Notes: generated by a model from the sequence alone, not told the origin. Shown: positions 1 to 5,863, counted from the first letter of the stretch. The stretch is 6,575 nucleotides of DNA from JAUXFK01 sp034189035 (GCA_034189035.1 JAXHVA010000177.1:1-6575); one strand, 5' to 3'. Translations and numbers: made by a program.

Positions 1-79
1 ATTCCCGCTGGTTCTTATGGTGTTGATTTTCCAACGCCGCATTATCACCGGATTGTCTGCAGGCGCCATAAAAGGATAA
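1..79 (+). CDS. ABC sugar transporter permease, C-terminal end (partial)
   Basis: Reading from position 2, the last 25 codons give a hydrophobic stretch followed by the ending QRRIITGLSAGAIKG and a TAA at 77-79. This ending is typical of MalG/UgpE-type inner-membrane permeases of carbohydrate ABC importers: the last membrane helix, then a short cytoplasmic tail with R-x-I-x-x-G-L-(S/T)-x-G-A-x-K-G. Only four bases separate its stop from the start of the ATPase gene, so the two are almost certainly co-transcribed and belong to one transporter. The rest of the gene, and the substrate, lie outside the window. The call rests on this short tail and on the neighbour. Confidence 0.85.
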   Translation, partial: FPLVLMVLIFQRRIITGLSAGAIKG

Positions 80-83
80 AGCG

Positions 84-1148
84 ATGGGATCATTAAAACT
101 CAAAAAGATCAGTAAATATTATGGAGATGTGGTGGCCCTCTCCCGAGTCGATTTATCCATAGACGAGGGGGAGTTCTGTGTTCTCCTTGGACCATCAGGA
201 TGTGGAAAGAGCACATTACTGCAAATTATTGCAGGGCTCATCCCACAATATGAAGGGTCTGTTCTCATTGATGATCAACCGGTGGATCACCTTACACCAA
301 GAGAACGAGACGTGGCTATGGTTTTTCAGAGTTATGCGCTCTACCCCCATATGACCGTGGCTCAAAATTTGGCTTTCGGTCTTCGAATGCATGGCGTGCC
401 CAGAGCTGTAAGAGAAAGAAGGATCATTGAAACAGCTGAACTTTTGGGGATCACTCACCTTTTGGCCCGTAAACCGCGCCAACTTTCCGGGGGTCAACGT
501 CAGCGGGTCGCTATGGGAAGGGCTCTTGTACGGCGACCGAATCTTTTTCTGTTCGATGAACCTTTGAGCAATTTGGACGCCCGACTCCGGGTAAATGTTC
601 GTCTTGAGCTCAAGAGAGTTCATCAGCAAACCCGAGGTACAATTTTGTATGTGACTCATGATCAGGTTGAGGCTATGACACTTGGAGACAAAGTTGTTGT
701 CATGCAAAATGGGAGTGTACTTCAGGCAGGTCATCCTGAAACAATCTATGATTCTCCTGCAGATATCTTCGTTGCTACTTTTATCGGGTCTCCTCCCATG
801 AATATTTTCGAGGGAAAGGTTGAAAGAATCAATGGACAATTCATGTTTCAAGGGGAGGACTTCTCATTGAATCTTAAAGACATTCCACAAAACCTCAGTG
901 AAAAAAGAGTAGAATTGGGAATACGCCCTGAGGATATAGAGATAGTACACAAAGCGGAAGATGCATTGCGAGTAAAAGTAGAAATGATAAGTAACGTGGG
1001 GTCGGAGAAGTTTATCCATGCTCGACTGGGATCGAACGACATGACGATCCGTATTGCAAAAGAAGCTGATATTCGGTTAGGAGAGATCATTCAAGTGGTT
1101 ATGAAACCTTCCATGCTAAATATTTTCTACAATGGTCGGAGGATATAG
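84..1148 (+). CDS. ABC transporter ATP-binding protein, UgpC/MalK (CUT1) family
   Basis: Cytoplasmic ATPase that powers a carbohydrate or glycerol-phosphate-type ABC importer. All nucleotide-binding motifs are intact: Walker A GPSGCGKST (residues 36-44), Q-loop Gln82, signature LSGGQ (134-138), Walker B LFLFDE (154-159), D-loop SNLD (162-165) and switch His192 in VTHD. After about residue 235 comes a C-terminal TOBE/OB-fold regulatory region, including GIRPED (279-284), as in MalK/UgpC proteins. The length (354 aa) is normal for that family. AAAAGG at 70-75, overlapping the end of the permease gene, is a well-placed ribosome site for the ATG at 84. The substrate cannot be told from the ATPase, which is often shared between importers. 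Arginine codons are mostly CGN (19 of 29), unlike the cdh genes downstream. Confidence 0.95.
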   Translation: MGSLKLKKISKYYGDVVALSRVDLSIDEGEFCVLLGPSGCGKSTLLQIIAGLIPQYEGSVLIDDQPVDHLTPRERDVAMVFQSYALYPHMTVAQNLAFGLRMHGVPRAVRERRIIETAELLGITHLLARKPRQLSGGQRQRVAMGRALVRRPNLFLFDEPLSNLDARLRVNVRLELKRVHQQTRGTILYVTHDQVEAMTLGDKVVVMQNGSVLQAGHPETIYDSPADIFVATFIGSPPMNIFEGKVERINGQFMFQGEDFSLNLKDIPQNLSEKRVELGIRPEDIEIVHKAEDALRVKVEMISNVGSEKFIHARLGSNDMTIRIAKEADIRLGEIIQVVMKPSMLNIFYNGRRI

Positions 1149-1390
1149 GGCCTAGCCAATATAGGGCAAGTAATGCATGGAATAGGATAAACGCTGTCAT
1201 GGGATGTTCCCCTCTTCATTCAGTTAGTCTTGTTCAGATGTACCTTGGAATCTTTCTTGATGAGCCTGTTAATCTCCTTTCCTATTAGAGAGATATTTTT
1301 CAGGATAATAGCTGAATTCACAATCTACTTCAAAGTGAACTTGAGGTAAAATCTTGATTAGTTCTTAACCCTACAATAACAGATTTATCT

Positions 1391-1411
1391 TTGCTTTCTA
1401 ATAGAAAGCAA
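1391..1411. repeat. perfect 9-bp inverted repeat (hairpin)
   Basis: TTGCTTTCT (1391-1399) and AGAAAGCAA (1403-1411) are exact reverse complements separated by the three bases AAT. It could fold as an RNA or DNA hairpin or act as an operator. No run of T follows directly on either strand, so it is a poor intrinsic terminator. It lies inside the possible mobile element. Confidence 0.6.
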
Positions 1412-1447
1412 GAGTAAAAGCTTAAATAATTTTTTAATTTTCAATAA

Positions 1448-1464
1448 GTTGCAACATGTGCAAC
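1448..1464. repeat. operator-like inverted repeat GTTGCA-N5-TGCAAC
   Basis: GTTGCA (1448-1453) and TGCAAC (1459-1464) are exact reverse complements around ACATG. The size and spacing are those of a dimeric helix-turn-helix regulator site, but there is no promoter or adjacent gene to support a role. It could equally be internal structure of the surrounding possible mobile element. Confidence 0.35.
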
Positions 1465-1891
1465 AATTACAAATAGTTATGTAAATAGTTGAAATTAAAT
1501 AACTTTCTGGTTAAAAAATTGGCAAAATGAGCAGCGCTTTATAGCACAATATCTCTTTAAGAATCATTAGGTTATATAATAAGTTTCATTGTAGGGTTAA
1601 AATACATAAAATAGTTTAATATATCAATAGATTACGCTATAGTACAAAAAGAATATATTTGGGGTATCCAATGATCCCGATTGCGGAAGCATGCACAAAG
1701 TCGTGACATTGACAGATACCGCCTGCCTTTTCGTAAAAGATTCGGGTGATGAGAAAAATTTCGCGTAGATTTACGGCTCATCAAATGGTTACTGGCTTTC
1801 AATTCCTTTTTGGTGAAAGACGGGCTTGGGTACTTGTATATCCGATGATCGTTTCTTTTAAACCAAATCATTCACATAAAGGGAAGAACCC

Positions 1892-2509
1892 ATGGACGAG
1901 TTCATAAAGTCTTTTTTGATGATATTCGTGCTCCTCAATCCATTTATCATGTCTATCTATATGCTTGAGATTGTTAAAGCAATGGATTATAAGACATTTG
2001 CGCATCAAATGGTTCGAGCGATTATTATTAGTTTTGTCGTTTTTTTTCTGTTTGCATGGGCGGGTGACATGATTTTTACGGATATTCTTCAAATTCGATT
2101 TCTTGCTTTTCTCATTTTCGGAGGCATTATATTCCTTATTATCGGTATCAGGCTGATTCTTGGAACCGGCCCCGCTATCGAACCGCCTAAGAAAGCGTCT
2201 GATCATGTTTCAGCATCCATAGCAATGCCGTATATTGTGGGACCGGGAACGATCAGCGCAAGTGTGATCGCAGGCAGTCGTCTCAGTTTATTTCCCGCTC
2301 TCTTGTCTATTTTTTTGGCTTTAAATCTATCCCTGTTCGCTTTACTGGCTTTCAAGAGGTATCATGACTTTTTACAGCAACACAATGAAAAACTGCTTCA
2401 AAGGTACACCGAAATTGCGGGACGCGTAACAGCATTGTTTACAGGATCATTCGCAATTGACATGATAATAAAAGGCATTGAAAATTGGTTGAGTCAATAC
2501 ACGTTTTAG
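1892..2509 (+). CDS. MarC-family integral membrane protein
   Basis: Polytopic inner-membrane protein of the MarC (UPF0056) family, whose physiological role is unsettled; the early link to multiple antibiotic resistance in E. coli was not upheld. The protein is 205 aa, the usual family length, with about six hydrophobic segments: roughly residues 5-27, 41-62, 69-91, 109-128, 131-154 and 179-197. Family marks are LNPF (15-18) in the first helix, the G-G-I-x-F-x-x-x-G core of the third helix (77-85), and MP-x3-GPGTI (112-121), the family's most characteristic motif. AAAGGGAAG (1878-1886) is a good ribosome site for the ATG at 1892. It stands alone, with large gaps on both sides, and nothing ties it functionally to its neighbours. 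Confidence 0.88.
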   Translation: MDEFIKSFLMIFVLLNPFIMSIYMLEIVKAMDYKTFAHQMVRAIIISFVVFFLFAWAGDMIFTDILQIRFLAFLIFGGIIFLIIGIRLILGTGPAIEPPKKASDHVSASIAMPYIVGPGTISASVIAGSRLSLFPALLSIFLALNLSLFALLAFKRYHDFLQQHNEKLLQRYTEIAGRVTALFTGSFAIDMIIKGIENWLSQYTF

Positions 2510-2642
2510 AGAAAGCAGAGGTGGGACAGAAAATAAAACTCATTTATTATTATCCACTCCACCGTCTCATCATTTTTATACATACTGCTGCACGAATTTT
2601 CTTCTACAATATCCAAGTATAGATTAAAATCTTAGCTTTTTT

Positions 2643-2662
2643 TAAATAAGGATACTTATTTA
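2643..2662. repeat. 8-bp AT-rich hairpin after marC
   Basis: TAAATAAG (2643-2650) and CTTATTTA (2655-2662) pair perfectly around a GATA loop. It is preceded by a run of T and followed by TAGCCTG, so read on the minus strand the stem leads into an A-rich-to-T context, and on the plus strand there is no trailing T run. CTTATTTAG occurs again at 2766-2774. It may be a weak transcript-end structure; AT content makes the function doubtful. Confidence 0.35.
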
Positions 2663-2786
2663 GCCTGTCCTCCAAAAGCTTCCTATTAGACACATACACA
2701 TATTATTATTTTTTGACCTTTATTTACTAAAACAACAAGCCAAATACTGTTACAGGACATATACCCTTATTTAGATAGTAATCGAA

Positions 2787-2805
2787 TCAATTTTTAAAAA
2801 ATTGA
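2787..2805. repeat. perfect palindrome TCAATTTTT-A-AAAAATTGA
   Basis: The nine bases on each side of the central A at 2796 are exact reverse complements. It lies six bases before the first of two TTGACT boxes (2811-2816), where A/T-rich tracts act as UP elements or regulator sites in bacterial promoters. Whether it is a binding site or just bent AT-rich DNA cannot be told from the sequence. Confidence 0.4.
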
Positions 2806-2823
2806 AGGGCTTGACTTTTGTTC

Positions 2824-2852
2824 TTGACTGCCTCTTTTTTTAAGTTTATATT
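2824..2852 (+). promoter_or_regulatory. sigma-70-type promoter for the small protein/cdh cluster
   Basis: TTGACT (2824-2829, five of six matches to TTGACA) is followed after exactly 17 bases by TATATT (2847-2852, five of six matches to TATAAT). Transcription would begin near 2859, leaving a leader of about 80 bases before the ATG at 2942. A second TTGACT lies at 2811-2816. Promoter quality and its position directly before the first gene of the cluster support the call. No promoter of equal quality was seen between the small gene and cdhA. Confidence 0.6.
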
Positions 2853-2871
2853 GAATGTAGTAGTAGCGTTA

Positions 2872-2894
2872 GAATGGAATAATGAATTCCATTC
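2872..2894. promoter_or_regulatory. perfect 9-bp inverted repeat in the leader (operator or RNA hairpin)
   Basis: GAATGGAAT (2872-2880) and ATTCCATTC (2886-2894) are exact reverse complements around AATGA. Relative to the predicted start near 2859 the site spans about +13 to +36. A dimeric repressor bound here would block elongation; as RNA it would form a stem upstream of, but not covering, the ribosome site at 2925-2935. The arms are less AT-biased than the surroundings, which makes it more believable than the neighbouring A/T palindromes. Confidence 0.5.
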
Positions 2895-2941
2895 ATAAAC
2901 TATATAACCGTATAAAAATCATTTAAAAGGGGGTGAAATGA

Positions 2942-3169
2942 ATGGCAGACGAAAAGATATGTGGAAAATGTAATGAAAATGAAGCAATAGTGGTATGCTG
3001 TGAATGTGGAGTAGCTCTCTGTGAAACGTGCAAGCACGAAATTTCCTTAGATGCAACCCACCCTGCGGCAAGGATAAAGGGATATTCCAAACCTGGCGCT
3101 TTAACACCTGGCACAAAAACAAAGATAGCCTGTAAAGAATGTCTGAGCGAAATTGACGTTTTTGACTAA
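2942..3169 (+). CDS. small cysteine-rich, B-box-like metal-binding protein
   Basis: A 75-residue soluble protein with nine cysteines, eight of them in four CxxC pairs: C7/C10, C19/C22, C27/C30 and C64/C67, plus C20, with His32 and His40. The spacing C-x2-C-x8-C-x2-C-x4-C-x2-C over residues 7-30 resembles a B-box-type zinc finger, and the last pair, 33 residues on, could complete a second site or serve a different metal. Strong ribosome site AAAAGGGGGTG (2925-2935) fixes the ATG at 2942; an ATG four bases earlier is in another frame and closes quickly. It is first in the cluster, 156 bases before the CdhA-like gene, so a role as a metal or redox partner, assembly factor or regulator of the cdh enzyme is plausible but unproven. 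I do not recognise a named family. The ligands could be Zn or Fe. Confidence 0.85.
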   Translation: MADEKICGKCNENEAIVVCCECGVALCETCKHEISLDATHPAARIKGYSKPGALTPGTKTKIACKECLSEIDVFD

Positions 3170-3293
3170 GGCTTTAATCGCCGTAGCCCCTTTTATAAAC
3201 CAAGGGAAGAGAATATTATATTAAATATCTCAAAAAATATATTGCTTAGAAAATAGATATGTCTTTAATGTAAGGATTGGGAATAAGGGGGCT

Positions 3294-3365
3294 ATGTATT
3301 TAATAAATACGAGGGAGAGGAATCGATGGGAGACGATCGAAAAAAGGTCATCGCTAAAGTTGTAA
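3294..3365 (+). CDS. possible 23-codon leader ORF overlapping the cdhA start
   Basis: An ATG at 3294 preceded by AAGGGGG (3285-3291) opens a frame of 23 codons ending in TAA at 3363-3365, overlapping the first codons of the CdhA-like gene in another frame. The encoded peptide is unremarkable. The Shine-Dalgarno run is very close to the ATG, so translation is uncertain. If translated it could couple to or dampen initiation at 3326; otherwise it is chance. Confidence 0.2.
   Translation: MYLINTRERNRWETIEKRSSLKL
3296..3310. promoter_or_regulatory. palindrome next to the cdhA ribosome site
   Basis: GTATTTAATAAATAC is a perfect odd palindrome (seven bases each side of A3303). It abuts the ribosome site region GAGGGAGAGG (3311-3320) of the CdhA-like gene. 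As RNA it would be a weak A-U stem beside the ribosome site; as DNA it could be a regulator site. AT-rich palindromes arise readily by chance. Confidence 0.3.
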
Positions 3366-5821
3366 ATACGGAAGTTGACGTAAGCACAGCAGTAAGAGAT
3401 ATCAGAGGGATTGAAGACTTGGTTAAGGATTCTGTTGAGACTACCTGGTCGGAGAACCTGGTTAACCAGATAAAAGTCTGGCTGACTCCTTATCCACATG
3501 CTAAAGATATAGCAGAGTGGGATAATTTTTTATTGGAAAGGTATCAGCCTCTTTATACTTATACACAAAATGAGTGTAAAGATTGCTTCCAAGGCCCCTG
3601 TGATCTTATAGATAGAAAAGGAGCTTGCGGGATTACCTTAGATATTTTTCAAGCAAAGCTATCTTTGCAGTCGGCCTGTAAGGGGCTTGCAATGCATTTG
3701 TCAACATGTAAGGAACTTCTAGAGCATTGCTTAAAAGAGTATGGAGAAGACAAAGAGATAAAGTGGGGCAACAATACTGTCTATGGCCTTATGAATGTAA
3801 ATATACTTATCTCTGACTCCCCAAGAACACTTAAAGATGTGAGAAATGCTCTCACCTATGCCGAAGGTCAACTTTCAGAGCTATTAACTTCTGCGAACGT
3901 TGGATACGAAAACAGTATTATTGACTTAGAATCAAAAGCACTTCATGCTGGTTCTGTTCTTCTATTTGTCATGGATTTAAGTGAATGGCTTAAATACAAT
4001 TTCTTTGATTTTATTTGGGCTCCGGATAAAGATTTAGCAGACATACCCGCCTTTCCTCCGCCCACAACAGAGGTCGGCTTGGGAGCAGTAGACAGATCAA
4101 AACCTGTCTTAGTATTTATTGGAAATGACTTTATACCTGCCTGGATGGCAGCAAAATATATAAAGGATAACGGTCTGGAGGATAAGATAGAGGTTACGGG
4201 CATCGGTTCAGTCGGGCATGATCTGGTACGTTTTCATGATCAGGCAAAGATACTCATATCCCCAACCAGGGCAAATAAGGTATTACGCTTAGGGATGGGG
4301 GATGTAATTGTAGTAAGTGATACTTGCACTAAGGCGGATATCCTTGAAGAGGCATTGAAGACAGATAGTAAAGTAATAGTCACTAGCTTCTCTCAGACCT
4401 ATGGTTTGGAGGACAGGGCACCAGATCCTGTTGATAATATATTAAGCGACTTAGAAAAAGAGACTTCTGTTGTGATGATATCAGACACCAAGAAGGCAGG
4501 TGAAGTCGCGGTAAGGCTTGTACAGAAAATCAAGGGTACCAGGAAGGATAGCTACCTGTTAACCGAAGAAGAGATAAAGAAGTATGCTGCTAAATGTACG
4601 GACTGTGATGCTTGTTTTAGAGCATGCCCTGCAAGTTTGATCAGCTGTGAAACCTTAAAAGCAGCAAGAGATGGAGACTTTTCTAAACTTGCAGATATCC
4701 ATGATAAGAGTTCATACTGTGGAATGTGTGAGCAGGCATGCCCGGAAAATATACCCCTTATGGATATGTTCTTAGCAGCCAATCCTGAGGCGATTAAAGA
4801 AGACAACTATAAGATGCGTGCAGGGAGAGGTCCTATTACCAATTTAGAGGTGAGGGATATTGCCATAACCATGTTCAGTATGCCGAGTGCTGTGGCGATT
4901 ATAGGATGTGGGAACTACCCAGGGGCCGGGAGTGAAGTAGCACAAATGGCAAAGGAGTTTGTCCAGTCCAACTATTCTGTTGCAGTTGCAGGCTGTATTG
5001 CACAGGATGTTGCTAGGTATAAGGATGAAAAAACAGGAAAAACACTCTTTGAGACGTATCCTGGCCTTTACAACCCAAGGTGTCTGACAAACTGCGGTGG
5101 ATGTTCTGCGCAAAGTCTTGTTGCAAGTGCACCTTTTTATAAGCTGGGATATTTGGCATTCAGAAATCCATACAAATCCACTTTAGCTCAGGAGGCGGAC
5201 TTTATCTTCAGGTTTGCAACGATAGTCGTTTTATGGGGACCTGCAACAGACCTTTCCTATACTGTTGCTGCGGCACATGTGAGGGCAGGGATACCTGTAA
5301 TCGTTGGGCCTAATGGAATGAAGTTCAAACGTTACCTTTTAGGGAATAAGTATGATAGGAGTAAGTGGTGGATGATACATGGAAATACAGGTGAAAAGAG
5401 AGAAACCGAGCCGACTCCAGAACACATGTTGATACCGGTTGAGAATATAGATGAGGCGATTGCCCTTGTACCCAAATTAAGCTTTACTTTTCAGGAGATG
5501 GAAAACTCCCGCCAGAACAAATTCGACCTTTACTTTAATGCTTGGAAGAAGAGATTTGGTCAATGGCCAGATGACTGGCATATCTTTGTAAGGAAACAGT
5601 CAGAATTGCCTCTTACAAAGAAGGCCAAGATACTCAGAATACTAGAAGAAGAGTATGGTTGGGAGATAGACAAGAAAAAGGGCGTTATCGTTAAGGCCAG
5701 GCATAGAAATGGTCGTTTGATGGAGTTAGGTGAATTCGTCGAGTCATACGGTTTTAAATCAGGTCAATACATGACAGGATTGAGAAGATTAGTATACAAA
5801 CCGAGGAAGGACAGGCAGTAA
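3326..5821 (+). CDS. cdhA: CODH/ACDS alpha subunit-like protein (CdhA family) with altered active-site residues
   Basis: In the archaeal ACDS complex CdhA oxidises CO or reduces CO2 at a Ni-Fe-S C-cluster and feeds CO to acetyl-CoA synthase. This protein (831 aa, close to family length) follows that plan: FeS motif C84-x2-C87-x4-C92-x8-C101 with GPC and GACG, a first CODH domain to about 400, a ferredoxin-like insert (C424-x2-C427-x2-C430-x3-C434-P, then C465-x2-C468-x3-C472-P), and a second CODH domain to about 720, with IIGCGNY (525-531) and GIPVIVGP (655-662). The usual C-cluster cysteine positions 334, 528, 557 and 593 are kept. By eye alignment from memory, the ligand His is Asn267, the second ligand Cys (near 294-295) is absent, the catalytic Lys is Leu643, only His124 of the His relay remains, and D-cluster cysteines are missing. 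C586 and C590 are additional. The start is supported by GAGGGAGAGG before the ATG. CdhB-like and CdhC-like genes follow. Family is clear; CO dehydrogenase activity is doubtful. Confidence 0.88.
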   Translation: MGDDRKKVIAKVVNTEVDVSTAVRDIRGIEDLVKDSVETTWSENLVNQIKVWLTPYPHAKDIAEWDNFLLERYQPLYTYTQNECKDCFQGPCDLIDRKGACGITLDIFQAKLSLQSACKGLAMHLSTCKELLEHCLKEYGEDKEIKWGNNTVYGLMNVNILISDSPRTLKDVRNALTYAEGQLSELLTSANVGYENSIIDLESKALHAGSVLLFVMDLSEWLKYNFFDFIWAPDKDLADIPAFPPPTTEVGLGAVDRSKPVLVFIGNDFIPAWMAAKYIKDNGLEDKIEVTGIGSVGHDLVRFHDQAKILISPTRANKVLRLGMGDVIVVSDTCTKADILEEALKTDSKVIVTSFSQTYGLEDRAPDPVDNILSDLEKETSVVMISDTKKAGEVAVRLVQKIKGTRKDSYLLTEEEIKKYAAKCTDCDACFRACPASLISCETLKAARDGDFSKLADIHDKSSYCGMCEQACPENIPLMDMFLAANPEAIKEDNYKMRAGRGPITNLEVRDIAITMFSMPSAVAIIGCGNYPGAGSEVAQMAKEFVQSNYSVAVAGCIAQDVARYKDEKTGKTLFETYPGLYNPRCLTNCGGCSAQSLVASAPFYKLGYLAFRNPYKSTLAQEADFIFRFATIVVLWGPATDLSYTVAAAHVRAGIPVIVGPNGMKFKRYLLGNKYDRSKWWMIHGNTGEKRETEPTPEHMLIPVENIDEAIALVPKLSFTFQEMENSRQNKFDLYFNAWKKRFGQWPDDWHIFVRKQSELPLTKKAKILRILEEEYGWEIDKKKGVIVKARHRNGRLMELGEFVESYGFKSGQYMTGLRRLVYKPRKDRQ

Positions 5822-5835
5822 AGGCACAAATTGGT

Positions 5836-5853
5836 CTTTTCTTGAAAGAAAAG
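5836..5853 (+). promoter_or_regulatory. hairpin overlapping the cdhB ribosome site
   Basis: CTTTTCTT (5836-5843) and AAGAAAAG (5846-5853) are exact reverse complements, giving a 7-bp stem with a TGAA loop. The 3' arm covers the first bases of the Shine-Dalgarno AAGGAG (5851-5856) of the CdhB-like gene, so the fold would partly hide it until a ribosome finishing cdhA opens it. That would couple translation of the two subunits. The stem is mostly A-U and may be too weak to matter. Confidence 0.3.
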
Positions 5854-5863
5854 GAGAAGAGAA

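Larger units (their letters stand above)
1365..1600. mobile_element. possible MITE-like element with 13-bp terminal inverted repeats
   Basis: TTAACCCTACAAT at 1365-1377 is the exact reverse complement of ATTGTAGGGTTAA at 1588-1600. A perfect 13-bp match at this spacing encloses 236 bp of non-coding, AT-rich DNA. The outer four bases of each arm are TTAA, so the ends can also be read as CCCTACAAT...ATTGTAGGG flanked by a TTAA target duplication. Inside are a 9-bp hairpin (1391-1411) and a shorter inverted repeat (1448-1464). There is no transposase, so it would have to be mobilised in trans. AT-rich DNA makes chance inverted repeats likelier, although the arms contain a CCCTAC core. The call is an inference from structure alone. 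Confidence 0.35.
1149..1891 (+). other. 743-base AT-rich intergenic region without a convincing gene
   Basis: No open frame here has both a ribosome site and a recognisable product. The left part, to about 1640, is very AT-rich and contains a possible small mobile element (1365-1600). The right part (about 1650-1890) is less AT-rich. One frame there runs open from a TAG near 1640 to a TAG at 1766 and stays open again to a TGA about 50 bases on, which may be decayed coding sequence or chance. A 9-base direct repeat ATATAGGGC lies at 1143-1151 and 1159-1167. No strong intrinsic terminator follows the ATPase gene; a 5-bp stem (1272-1276 with 1290-1294) before ATTTTT is the best candidate and is weak. 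The promoter of marC should lie in the last 200 bases; a TTGACA at 1709-1714 lacks a good -10 partner. Confidence 0.6.
2510..2941 (+). other. 432-base AT-rich intergenic region carrying the cdh promoter and palindromes
   Basis: No gene is visible on either strand. It contains an 8-bp AT-rich hairpin TAAATAAG-GATA-CTTATTTA (2643-2662), a perfect odd palindrome (2787-2805), two TTGACT -35-like boxes, a -10 box and a 9-bp inverted repeat, all leading into the ribosome site AAAAGGGGGTG (2925-2935) of the downstream small gene. No convincing intrinsic terminator for marC was found just after its stop. The length and content suit a regulated leader for the downstream cluster. Confidence 0.6.

Noticed and set aside
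216..851. 211-codon open frame on the minus strand
   Set aside because: It lies entirely opposite the intact ABC ATPase gene, lacks a ribosome site and has no recognisable domain; it is a shadow.
1201..1211. GGGA-TGT-TCCC mini-hairpin after the ABC ATPase gene
   Set aside because: Only four base pairs and no T run follows; not a credible terminator.
1691..1768. 25-codon plus-strand frame starting MHKVVTLTDT
   Set aside because: Codon content looks somewhat gene-like and the frame stays open past the TAG for another 15 codons, but there is no properly spaced ribosome site and no similarity I recognise. It may be a decayed gene remnant, too short to claim.
1632..1871. 79-codon open frame on the minus strand before marC
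   Set aside because: No ribosome site precedes its start, the product is rich in Ser, Arg and His with no recognisable motif, and it overlaps the region that should hold the marC promoter.
1868..2206. 112-codon minus-strand frame overlapping marC
   Set aside because: It is opposite a clear MarC gene and its Lys/Asn/His-rich product is the expected antisense of membrane-helix codons.
3169..3200. GGCT...AGCC stem followed by CCTTTTAT after the small protein gene as a terminator
   Set aside because: The stem is only four base pairs with an 11-base loop and the T run is four bases; it could at most cause slight attenuation before cdhA.
5081..5104. CxxxCxxC read as a radical-SAM motif
   Set aside because: The surrounding sequence is clearly the C-terminal CODH domain, and the spacing match is better explained as extra cysteines near a C-cluster ligand.
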